A stretch of 64,000 bases of DNA from Maridesulfovibrio frigidus DSM 17176 (GTDB lineage: Bacteria; Desulfobacterota; Desulfovibrionia; Desulfovibrionales; Desulfovibrionaceae): positions 124,001 to 188,000 of the forward strand of contig NZ_JONL01000001.1 of NCBI RefSeq assembly GCF_000711735.1, written 5' to 3'. The position numbers were made by a program, and so were the translations under genes. Each line of letters starts with the position of its first letter. Within the stretch, counting starts at the first letter, position 1. Shown one piece after another: positions 43,959 to 52,165 of the stretch. The notes below the pieces were generated by a model that was given only the letters and a program-made list of their open reading frames with translations, was not told where the DNA came from and ran no database searches.

Positions 43959-45089
43959 ATGAATAAATTCAAACTTCCCATTATCATATTTGCCGCTGTT
44001 TTCGTTATTTCTGCGGCTGCACTTGTTTTCTTTATTAATAAAGACACAGAGAAAAAAGATGATGAAAAAGTCGAAGCCCCGGCATGGATTCATGAAGAAG
44101 GATCAAGTGGCAGGCTTCCAATAGTTTCGAAAGTAGTCCAAAGCCCAACCGCGACTCCGGCCACCACAAAGGATTCTGACCTAACTAAAAATCAGACAAC
44201 TGCTCCCAAAGCTGAAAAAAAATCAGAGAGCAACGCTTCGGCTGTTGCTAAGATCACTAAAAAAATAAAGCATGACATCATAACAGATGTTTTTATAAAC
44301 AATCTTGCTGAATATATTGCAAACAATTACCAGCCGGCAGGGTCCATGCCCTTTACTCCTGCGGCAGGCTACAGTTCAGCGACATTTAAAGGCATTAATA
44401 CTCACTTCGGACTTAATTTAATGGGTCTTATGCCAAATGCTGACAACCTTATTTCAGCACGAAAAACCATTTGGGAAACACTCCTTGCACCTGAAGTTTT
44501 GACAAAATCATATTCGAACTACCACGGAATACTGCTCGATATTATTGAAGAAAAAGGAATCACTGCTGAAAAAAACTTCGCCATTGAAGGACGTGGAACT
44601 GAACTTCGATCCCTAACGGCAAAAGAACGCGCAGAAATGTTCAGAGTAAGCGCAGCTCCTCTGCGCCACGCATCGGCAGTGCTTACTGCCATTGCACAAA
44701 ACCCAGACCTTATTCAGGCCATGAACGGCTATATTAAAGCAGAAAATAGAGTAGAAGATGCTAACAGCATTTTCCAGGAAACACTTGCAGAATCAAATTT
44801 ATCTCAAACTGTCGTGTCTAGAAACAAGACAACTCATGCCGGTGAAATTTTAAAAGACGCCATCATGGTAAGAGAAAAAATAAAGGATGGAATTACCGAT
44901 AAAATCAATACATTCTGCACGGGACCCTGCGACAAACCGGCCGATGCATTCTACATTGCGCAGTGGGTTTTTAGGAGAGTAAATTCCGATGAGAGTAGGG
45001 TTGATTCAATTCTGTCTGGAAGCAAAATTTTATCGAAGCTGGCAGGACAAATGGTAAAAAGGGCTGATGCTATCCAAAAAAATATTTAG
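43959..45089 (+). CDS. Membrane-anchored protein of unknown function
   Basis: 376 residues from the ATG at 43959 with GGAGTACACAA ahead; the open frame begins earlier inside the transporter gene but that part is not a start. One helix (about 6-27, LPIIIFAAVFVISAAALVFF) anchors a protein with a Thr/Pro/Lys/Ser-rich linker (about 55-100). A mostly alpha-helical soluble domain follows (about 105-376), probably periplasmic. One Cys pair, CTGPC (about 332-336), may form a disulfide. I recognise no family. Its position suggests it works with the phosphate transporter, perhaps as a periplasmic partner, but nothing else supports this. Confidence 0.75.
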   Translation: MNKFKLPIIIFAAVFVISAAALVFFINKDTEKKDDEKVEAPAWIHEEGSSGRLPIVSKVVQSPTATPATTKDSDLTKNQTTAPKAEKKSESNASAVAKITKKIKHDIITDVFINNLAEYIANNYQPAGSMPFTPAAGYSSATFKGINTHFGLNLMGLMPNADNLISARKTIWETLLAPEVLTKSYSNYHGILLDIIEEKGITAEKNFAIEGRGTELRSLTAKERAEMFRVSAAPLRHASAVLTAIAQNPDLIQAMNGYIKAENRVEDANSIFQETLAESNLSQTVVSRNKTTHAGEILKDAIMVREKIKDGITDKINTFCTGPCDKPADAFYIAQWVFRRVNSDESRVDSILSGSKILSKLAGQMVKRADAIQKNI

Positions 45090-45094
45090 ATAAT

Positions 45095-46768
45095 TTAAGA
45101 TTCCTTTTTGCAATTATTAGCAATAGGAAGCTTGATGATGATAGTCGTTCCAAGCATTGGGCTGGTTTCTATAATGAAAGACCCTTTGTGTTTCTGAGTA
45201 ATGATAAAATACGAGACAAAAAGACCTAGCCCAGTCCCAACGCCATGTTCCTTTGTCGTGAAAAACGGTTCCATGGCTTTCTTTTTAGTTTCTACATCCA
45301 TGCCGGGGCCGTTGTCTTCGACTTCGAGCCTTACGTCGTTACCATCAGTTCCAACTCTGACATAAATCTTTCCGCCCTTTGTCTCTCCTTCTTCCCGTGA
45401 GGAAAGAATCGCCTGAACAGAATTCTTTATAAGATTTATCAGAACTTGCTCAATTTCTGACGGGGCACAATAAACATCGGGGACATCAAGGTCAAAGTCT
45501 CGAACTATTTCTACGCTTTTGCTTCCTTCTTTTCGGTAAACATCATAGCCACTGGAAGCAAGTTCAATTGCGTCTTCTATAACATTAACAAGGCTTGTAC
45601 AAAACTGATCTCCGCCAGTCTGACGGCTGAATTGAAGCATATTTGCTACAATACGGGCAGAGCGTTTTCCCAGTTCCTGAATAGACGCAACTTTAGACAT
45701 GATCCCGCGCTTTTCACAATATTCATGAATAGCCTCAAAAGTAGTCCCGCATTCTTTGGCTACAGTATGATTTTTTTCGAATTCGAATGAAAGTCTGCGC
45801 AATAAATTTTGGCTTCCCTGCAGGATACCTCCCAGAGGATTATTAATTTCATGCGCCATTCCAGCTGCAAGTCCACCCACAGTCATCATTTTCTCGGTCT
45901 GAACCATCACCTCTTCCATTCTTGTACGGGCTGTGATGTCATCTATTCTGATAACCGCACCAGAATCACCTTCCACCTCCCCCTTAAACGGAAAAACTGT
46001 AATTTCATAAAAAACAGTTTCTCCGTCATGCTCAAAAGGGAAAATTTCAGTTCCTCCTGATTTATCACTTAAGATGGTTATATCAATTAACTTTTTAAAT
46101 TTTGTAAGCTCGGGCAGAACATCAAAGAGATAGTTACCCAATGCCTTGGTCTCAGCTACTCCGGTTTCCTTCACTGCTGACGAATTCCAAAGAACAACGT
46201 TTAACTTCTCATCAACGCCCACAAGTATAGACTGCATAGAGTTAATAACATTACCGAGATAATTACGAGTCTTTTGCAACTCCATCTGATCTGCAAGGCG
46301 ACGCGTAACATCGCGAGCAACCATTACAATATAGAGACTTCCCCCAACCAAAAGAACTCTCATTGTCATTTCTACGGGGACTGTGCCTCCCCCTTTAACT
46401 AACAATTCAGTTGTGTATAGTCCCTCTTCATCGCGCAAAATCTTATTCTTATTTTCAGCAACTAGACCACGCAAGAGTACACAAGTTGACTTAGGAAAAA
46501 TCATCTCAGGGGAACTTTCAATAAGTTCTTCGCGCGTATAATTGGTAATTTTTAGAGCTGTGGCATTAATATCCGCAAAATCCCAAGCAAAGCCATCAAG
46601 AACAAAAAGAGCATCATTCGCGTGCTCAACCAATGCTCTAAAACGCTCAAGTTCATTAACCCGAACACGCAATTCAGGATAATAACTCTTACGCATAGAG
46701 TTCTCACCAAGCCCGATGAGCTTGGTGCGAACATTTTCATTGCTATCAGACTTAGAACGCCGCTTCAT
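45095..46768 (-). CDS. PAS-domain sensor histidine kinase
   Basis: 557 residues, cytoplasmic, no membrane helix. A short coiled coil (about 28-45) precedes PAS 1 (about 40-155, ALVEHANDALFVLDGFAWDF) and PAS 2 (about 165-280, NSMQSILVGVDEKLNVVLWN). The HisKA phospho-acceptor is in GGLAAGMAHEINNPLGGIL (about residues 300-318). The ATPase domain has INLIKNSVQAIL (N box), VEDNGPGMD (G1) and GTGLGLFVSYFI (G2). Its response regulator is not in this window. The start overlaps the alcohol dehydrogenase gene's end by 17 bases, so the two are co-expressed. Confidence 0.92.
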   Translation of the reverse strand: MKRRSKSDSNENVRTKLIGLGENSMRKSYYPELRVRVNELERFRALVEHANDALFVLDGFAWDFADINATALKITNYTREELIESSPEMIFPKSTCVLLRGLVAENKNKILRDEEGLYTTELLVKGGGTVPVEMTMRVLLVGGSLYIVMVARDVTRRLADQMELQKTRNYLGNVINSMQSILVGVDEKLNVVLWNSSAVKETGVAETKALGNYLFDVLPELTKFKKLIDITILSDKSGGTEIFPFEHDGETVFYEITVFPFKGEVEGDSGAVIRIDDITARTRMEEVMVQTEKMMTVGGLAAGMAHEINNPLGGILQGSQNLLRRLSFEFEKNHTVAKECGTTFEAIHEYCEKRGIMSKVASIQELGKRSARIVANMLQFSRQTGGDQFCTSLVNVIEDAIELASSGYDVYRKEGSKSVEIVRDFDLDVPDVYCAPSEIEQVLINLIKNSVQAILSSREEGETKGGKIYVRVGTDGNDVRLEVEDNGPGMDVETKKKAMEPFFTTKEHGVGTGLGLFVSYFIITQKHKGSFIIETSPMLGTTIIIKLPIANNCKKES

Positions 46769-47912
46769 ATATATTCTCTACATCCTTATTGCTTAATTCA
46801 ACTGGATTCGTAACCATACAGGCGTCCTGTAAAGCCAATTCTGCGAGCTTAGGAATATCTTTTTTATTAAGTCCGAAATCCTTTAAACTTTTTGTTATTC
46901 CAGCATTGGCCCTGAGTTCTATAATCGTATCTACAAGACTCTGGCACACCTGTTCAGAAGTCATGCCATCAACAGAAATCCCCATGGATTTGGCAATTTC
47001 AGTGTATCTGCTTTCTGCAAATGGAAAATTTACTTGAATTACGTAAGGAAGCAATATTGCGTTGCACTCACCATGCGGAAGATCCAAATGCCCTCCAAGA
47101 CTATGTGCCATTGCGTGAACAGCACCAAGAATTGCGTTGGAAAAAGCAAGCCCAGCTTCCATACTCCCAAGCATGACCAAACCGCGAAGTTCAAGATTTG
47201 TGGGATCTTTAATAGTCGCTACTAAATTTGCACTTACCAACTTTATCGCATCAAGAGCAAAAAGATCTGTGATCGCAGAATTCGCGTTTGATACATACGC
47301 TTCTATGGCGTGTGTGAGAGCGTCCATGCCGGTTGCCGCTGTCAGTTGCAAACTCATCGTTGTCGTTAAAATAGGATCGACAAGTGAGGCATCAGGGACC
47401 ATCGCCTTACTGACAATACTTATTTTAACATCTCGCTTAGTGTCGGTTATGATCGCAAACTGCGAAACATCCGCCGAACTGCCCGCAGTTGAGGGGATGC
47501 AAATCAGAGGTGGCCCCGGAGAATCAACCTTATCAACTCCTTCAAAAGATAAAATATGAGCATTGTTTGTGGTTACGATGCCTATACCTTTCGCACAGTC
47601 CATAGGACTTCCGCCACCAACGGCAACAATACAGTCACAATGGTTATCTCGATAAAAATCAGCACCCTTCATAACTTCAACATCTCTGGGATTTTCTGAG
47701 ACATCACTAAAAGTGCACGTTTCAATTCCTGCTTTTTCTAAACTCTCGCGGACAGAAATAACCCAATTACAATCCTTAATTTTAGGGTCAGTAACAATAA
47801 GAGCCTTGCTTACTCCAAAATTTTCAGCATATTGACCAGCAAGCAAAGCTGATCCTGGACCGAAGATGAGTTCAGGAGCTACAAATTTACGCATCTCTAA
47901 TACTTGTTTCAC
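46752..47912 (-). CDS. Iron-containing alcohol dehydrogenase
   Basis: About 386 residues, group III NAD(P)-dependent dehydrogenase. GTG at 47912 follows GGAGG by four bases; the ATG at 47894 (MRKFVAPEL) is the alternative start. The nucleotide site is VAVGGGSPMDCAKGIG (about 95-110). The iron ligands are Asp and His residues in AVHAMAHSLGGHLDLPHGECNA (about 255-276). In ethanol- and lactate-using sulfate reducers such enzymes oxidise alcohols or reduce aldehydes; the substrate is unknown here. It is followed by and overlaps the histidine kinase gene. Confidence 0.92.
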   Translation of the reverse strand: MKQVLEMRKFVAPELIFGPGSALLAGQYAENFGVSKALIVTDPKIKDCNWVISVRESLEKAGIETCTFSDVSENPRDVEVMKGADFYRDNHCDCIVAVGGGSPMDCAKGIGIVTTNNAHILSFEGVDKVDSPGPPLICIPSTAGSSADVSQFAIITDTKRDVKISIVSKAMVPDASLVDPILTTTMSLQLTAATGMDALTHAIEAYVSNANSAITDLFALDAIKLVSANLVATIKDPTNLELRGLVMLGSMEAGLAFSNAILGAVHAMAHSLGGHLDLPHGECNAILLPYVIQVNFPFAESRYTEIAKSMGISVDGMTSEQVCQSLVDTIIELRANAGITKSLKDFGLNKKDIPKLAELALQDACMVTNPVELSNKDVENIYEAAF

Positions 47913-47933
47913 ATGACCTCCAGGCAATTAAAG

Positions 47934-47961
47934 ATCAAATTTGATATTTGAAAAATATCAA
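47934..47961. promoter_or_regulatory. Two interlocked inverted repeats ahead of the alcohol dehydrogenase
   Basis: ATCAAATTTGAT (47934-47945) is a perfect palindrome, and TTGATATTT-GAA-AAATATCAA (47941-47961) is a nine-base-arm inverted repeat sharing TTGAT with it. They lie 22-49 bases before the GTG. They could be operators; the AT-rich content makes chance possible. Confidence 0.4.
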
Positions 47962-48163
47962 TTCCCACTAAGTTAAAAGTAAACAAAAAATATCTGTAAT
48001 AGGGATAATACTTGGACTTATTATTACGCGCATTTCATCATAATGAAAACGTTTTTTTTATTTAACCTCTTAAAGGAATCTTAAACAAGGCTAGCAAGTT
48101 GCAAATATTTTGTTACAATAAAAACTCGTCGAATTCAGTTCAAATTTACTTCTGTACAATATT

Positions 48164-49366
48164 TTACAATTTGAAAGGAGCAACGATTCTATCCATAACT
48201 CCTTGAAGTTTTGATATGGCGACACCGTAATTTGTTATAGGCACATTTCTACGGCGACACTCGTTAATTCTACGCAACATTTCAGTCCTATTTAACATGC
48301 ATGCACCGCAATGGATAACTATCTTAAAACGCTCAAGATCTTCCGGATAATCATGTCCGGAGTATGTTTCAAAATTTATATTTTTACCTGTATATTTCGA
48401 AATCCAGTTGGGAATTTTAACGCGCCCAATATCATCGTCCATGACATGGTGTGAACATGCTTCACCTATAAGAACAGTATCGCCATCCTCCAAAGTATCT
48501 ATTGCTTCAGCTCCCTCGACAAGAAATGGCAAGTTGCCTTTATAACGAGCAAAAAGTGTTGAAAATGTAGTTAAAGGAATATCATCAGGAACAATTTCTG
48601 CAACACTTTTGACTACCTGCGAATCAGTGATCACGAGCGCGGGTTTCTCTTTCAAATTGGACAAACTCTTAGCTAGATCGTGCTCCTTAACTGTAACACC
48701 TACCGCATCGCAATCAAGTATTTCACGCAGAACCTGAACTTGTGGCAGAATTAATCGTCCCTTCGGAGCGGACAAATCTATAGGAACAACACAGACCACA
48801 AAATCCCCGGCACTGAATAAATCGCCCGCGAGCACAGGGTCACGTTTCATATCTTCAGGCGCCATATCAATAATGGCTTCTTTTAATGCCGACAAATTCG
48901 CCCCGAGCTTAGCAGACACAGAAAGACATGATATATTGTTTTTACGGCAAAAGGAAAGATCCGAAGCAGAAGGCTCCTGCAAATCATTTTTATTGAACAC
49001 CACTAAAAAAGGTATCTGCAAATCTTGAACGCTCTCAATAATTTGCTTTTCATAGTCAGCAATGCCCTCCTCACCAACCACGACAAGTACGGCATCGGAT
49101 CGCCACAGAACCTTTTGAGTAGCCTTAATGCGCAGCTCGCCAAGCTCACCGGTATCGTCAAGGCCTGCGGTATCGTAGAATGTAACAGGACCTAAGGGCA
49201 GCAATTCGTAATGCTTCGCAACGGCATCCGTAGTTGTTCCCGGATGATCCGAGACAATTGCTACCTCTTGCTCGACAATTGAATTTATCAGTGACGACTT
49301 CCCTGTATTACGCCTTCCAGCAAGGGTTATAACCAGCCTTATTCCACGTGGAGCTTTATTCGACAT
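48164..49366 (-). CDS. hydF: [FeFe] hydrogenase maturation GTPase HydF
   Basis: 400 residues. The N-terminal GTPase domain has P-loop GRRNTGKSSLI (about 16-26), switch region DHPGTTTD, YDTAGLDDTGELG and NKND. A middle dimerisation domain follows (about 175-270). The C-terminal cluster-binding domain has ACSHH (near 301) and HCGAC (near 353-357), the family's CxH and HCxxC iron-sulfur ligands. HydF is the scaffold on which the diiron subcluster is built before transfer to the hydrogenase. It is the third gene of hydG-hydE-hydF; 90 bases separate it from hydE. Confidence 0.95.
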   Translation of the reverse strand: MSNKAPRGIRLVITLAGRRNTGKSSLINSIVEQEVAIVSDHPGTTTDAVAKHYELLPLGPVTFYDTAGLDDTGELGELRIKATQKVLWRSDAVLVVVGEEGIADYEKQIIESVQDLQIPFLVVFNKNDLQEPSASDLSFCRKNNISCLSVSAKLGANLSALKEAIIDMAPEDMKRDPVLAGDLFSAGDFVVCVVPIDLSAPKGRLILPQVQVLREILDCDAVGVTVKEHDLAKSLSNLKEKPALVITDSQVVKSVAEIVPDDIPLTTFSTLFARYKGNLPFLVEGAEAIDTLEDGDTVLIGEACSHHVMDDDIGRVKIPNWISKYTGKNINFETYSGHDYPEDLERFKIVIHCGACMLNRTEMLRRINECRRRNVPITNYGVAISKLQGVMDRIVAPFKL

Positions 49367-49456
49367 TGTTTATCCTGTTTATCTTTTTGCCCGATTACTA
49401 TTTTTCCCGTTTATTACCAAATTCGCTGTCTTAAGAAATATTTTAGGCTCACACCA

Positions 49457-50461
49457 TTATGTACTAACTTTTTTATTTGAAAATCCTTTCGAAGCGGATG
49501 GAACTAAATTCAAAGAACGGATCATATCCTTAGCTTCCACAACCCCGTTATCACCATCTAAGGAAACAGCATTTTTGCCTGGATATATATTGTAATCAGC
49601 TCGGTTCGCAGTGGGAGTAACCGATGGCATAATGACGTTACACCCTCTTGTAAGTCCAATTTTTCGTCCATCATCAATTAAGGAATCTAAAGCAGACGTA
49701 GCTGGAATATTTGCACTTTGATTAAGTAAGCGAAGTAATGCAGTTACACGATAAGCCATATTTGTATCACCTGAAGGACTGGAGGAAAAAGGTGTTTCGG
49801 GATGCGGTATAAACGGCCCTGCAGCAATCATATCAAGCTCAAGACTCGTTAAAAAAAGTATATCCTGTAGCAAAGATTCTGGGGTGTAACCCGGCAAGCC
49901 GGTAATAATCCCTGCCCCAACCTCATACCCTATTTCCTTCACCCCTTTCACTAGCCTCAACCGCTCGGCAAAACTTTCTCCGCACCGAATGTCTTGATAA
50001 ATATCGGGATCGGTAGTTTCGAGCTTGATCAGGCAACGGTCGGCACCGCACCTGAACCAGTATTCATACTCGTCAATTCCGCGATCCCCAACAGAGAGTG
50101 TCACAGCGACATCATGCTGCCTTTTAATGTTGCGCACGATTTCGCCAATCCGCTCTGTGGAGTAACTGAAATCATCACCGGACTGTAAGACTATTGTTCC
50201 AGCCCCGTTTAATGCAGCAAGACTTGCCGCTGCTATGATAGTCTGATCATCTAGCCGATAACGCGTGATCTCTGAGTTTAGTGCTCTTAGCCCGCAGTAC
50301 TTACATTTTTTATTGCAAAAGTTTGAAAATTCTACAATTGCACGCAAATACACTTGATCCAAAAATTCAGCACGGCAAAGCTTATCTGCCAGTTTAAAAA
50401 GCTCGTTATCATTGCAGCCGTTTAAATAGGCCAAGATTTTATCTTCACTAAAATCGCGCAT
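49457..50461 (-). CDS. hydE: [FeFe] hydrogenase maturase HydE (radical SAM)
   Basis: About 334 residues from the ATG at 50461; the longer frame starts only at a TTG without a ribosome site. The radical SAM motif is CNKKCKYCGLR (CxxxCxxC, near residue 53). VLQSGDDFSY, CLIKLETTD and GAGIITGLPGYTPESLL are conserved in HydE/BioB relatives. The C-terminal region lacks the extra CxxC pattern that would complete a second cluster, as in many HydE. It acts after HydG on the synthon to build the dithiomethylamine bridge. It follows hydG by 59 bases. Confidence 0.95.
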   Translation of the reverse strand: MRDFSEDKILAYLNGCNDNELFKLADKLCRAEFLDQVYLRAIVEFSNFCNKKCKYCGLRALNSEITRYRLDDQTIIAAASLAALNGAGTIVLQSGDDFSYSTERIGEIVRNIKRQHDVAVTLSVGDRGIDEYEYWFRCGADRCLIKLETTDPDIYQDIRCGESFAERLRLVKGVKEIGYEVGAGIITGLPGYTPESLLQDILFLTSLELDMIAAGPFIPHPETPFSSSPSGDTNMAYRVTALLRLLNQSANIPATSALDSLIDDGRKIGLTRGCNVIMPSVTPTANRADYNIYPGKNAVSLDGDNGVVEAKDMIRSLNLVPSASKGFSNKKVST

Positions 50462-50520
50462 TATTTTTAATTCCCGCTCCAATTAAGCGTCTAAAATTTT
50501 GATATCGCGTCAGCAAAAAA

Positions 50521-51945
50521 CTATATGTAAAGATCCCTTTCACCTTTTTCCATACGTGCAAGACGATCTTCAACAAGTTTTTTACGCTTCGGGTCAGTAT
50601 ATTTTTCAATCTCTTGTCGTAAGAACTCTTCACCTATTATCTTTGTTTCATCAGAGCCATAGTCTTCCAGATATTCTTTAAAAGTCAGTAGCCCGTTAGG
50701 AAGGCAAAATTTCTGGATAAAACCTGTTTTAGCAAGATCCATAAAATGCTTACCTGTACGCCCAAGACGATAACAAGCCGTACACCATGACGGAATATAG
50801 CCGTGCTCACTAACAATTGACTGGATGACTTCATCAAGTGAGCGACTATCGCCAACGCAGAATTGTTGAACATCAGGCCGATCAAATTCAGGATCACTGT
50901 AGGCTCCCGGATAAGTGCGCGATCCAGCAGAAAGTTGAGTGACTCCCACTTCAAGCAACTCCGCGCGTAATTCGGAACTTTCACGAGTGGTAAGAATCAG
51001 CCCAGCATATGGAAATACGAGCCGGAGCACCGATACAATTTTCTTGAAATCATGATCAGAGGATAGATATGGAGGATTAAATGCTATTTCTGAGCCTAGT
51101 GCGGGCTCAAGACGTGGGAAAGATATAGTATGCGGGCCCACTCCACAGTCTTTTTCAAGTTGCAGCGCATGATACAAAAGACCCATGACTTCGAAAACAG
51201 GATCAAATAGCCCGAAAAGTACGCCCATACCCACATCATCAATGCCCGCCTCTTGCGCACGGTGCATAGTATGAAGCCGCCATAAATAATCAGATTTATT
51301 GCCTGCGGTGTGAACCTTTTCATATGTTTCACGATGATAAGTTTCGTGAAAACACTGATACGTCCCGATGCCCACCTCATTAAGAGTCTTAAAACCCTCA
51401 ACATCAAGCGGAGCACAGTTAATATTTACTCTGCGGATCTCACCGCTTTTACGGGATGTTACATTATAAACGTCGCGTACAGTCTGAGCTATCCACTCGG
51501 CATCTAGCTTTGGATGCTCACCATAAACAAGCAACAACCGTTTATGGCCCAGATCTTCAAGAACCGTGACTTCATCGGCAATTTCTTTACTTGTGAGAGT
51601 TCGGCGCGTTAGCTCTTTATTTTTTGCATTAAAGCCGCAATACGAACACTGGTTATCACATTCATTCGTTATATAAAGCGGGGCAAACAGCACCAGCCGA
51701 TTGCCGTAAATGCCTTTTTTAACCTCGATTGCAGCAGAAAAAAGTTCATTGTCGAGCTCCTTATCCGTATTCTTAAGCAATACAGCCGCCTCAAAAGGAG
51801 AAAGCCCTTTTCGCTCCCTTGCCTTGGCAAGAATCTCACGAACAAGGACCGGATCAGGATCAGTAGCTTTATCTATTTCAGCCCAAATAAGATCTTCATC
51901 GATGAAAGACTCTAATGAACTACTTAAACTATTATTTTGTCTCAT
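50521..51945 (-). CDS. hydG: [FeFe] hydrogenase maturase HydG (tyrosine lyase)
   Basis: 474 residues. HydG splits tyrosine to make the CO and cyanide ligands of the H-cluster. The N-terminal cluster site is ITNECDNQCSYCGFN (CxxxCxxC near residue 97). Conserved parts are VYGEHPKL, NINCAPLDVEGF, CFHETYHRETYEKVH and GVLFGLFDP. The C-terminal second cluster site is WCTACYRLGRTGKHFM (near 395). The ATG at 51945 has only a weak AAGAG ahead. It is the first gene of the maturase set, with 220 bases upstream. Confidence 0.97.
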   Translation of the reverse strand: MRQNNSLSSSLESFIDEDLIWAEIDKATDPDPVLVREILAKARERKGLSPFEAAVLLKNTDKELDNELFSAAIEVKKGIYGNRLVLFAPLYITNECDNQCSYCGFNAKNKELTRRTLTSKEIADEVTVLEDLGHKRLLLVYGEHPKLDAEWIAQTVRDVYNVTSRKSGEIRRVNINCAPLDVEGFKTLNEVGIGTYQCFHETYHRETYEKVHTAGNKSDYLWRLHTMHRAQEAGIDDVGMGVLFGLFDPVFEVMGLLYHALQLEKDCGVGPHTISFPRLEPALGSEIAFNPPYLSSDHDFKKIVSVLRLVFPYAGLILTTRESSELRAELLEVGVTQLSAGSRTYPGAYSDPEFDRPDVQQFCVGDSRSLDEVIQSIVSEHGYIPSWCTACYRLGRTGKHFMDLAKTGFIQKFCLPNGLLTFKEYLEDYGSDETKIIGEEFLRQEIEKYTDPKRKKLVEDRLARMEKGERDLYI

Positions 51946-52055
51946 AATTTAACTCTTAATATCTCACTAAAAATAACATTAAAAACGACATATACCATTA
52001 ATAACTAGATGCTTTATGAAATTACCAACAACAATATCTTCAACGATTACATTTA

Positions 52056-52066
52056 TCACGACGTGA
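52056..52066. promoter_or_regulatory. Short inverted repeat TCACG-A-CGTGA upstream of hydG
   Basis: Perfect five-base arms around one A, about 110 bases ahead of the hydG ATG. Too short to name a regulator, but it is the only symmetrical element in the 51946-52103 region. Confidence 0.3.
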
Positions 52067-52103
52067 CTTGCTTTGTTCATAATGAAACCTTTTGCGCAAA
52101 AAG

Positions 52104-52142
52104 AAAAGCCCGTCATAACCTGACAGGCTTTTAATATAATCA
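52104..52142 (-). terminator. Terminator of the DUF4301 gene
   Basis: Stem AAAAGCC-GTCA against TGAC-GGCTTTT with one bulge and loop TAACC. On the minus strand it is followed by CTTTTTGCG and begins 23 bases after the stop at 52166. Confidence 0.85.
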
Positions 52143-52165
52143 CGCGAACAAACTACAAGCACAAG

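Noticed and set aside
48035-48066. Hairpin TTTCAT/ATGAAA followed by a T-run
   Set aside because: Stem of only six AT-rich pairs; the T-run is on the plus strand where no gene ends.
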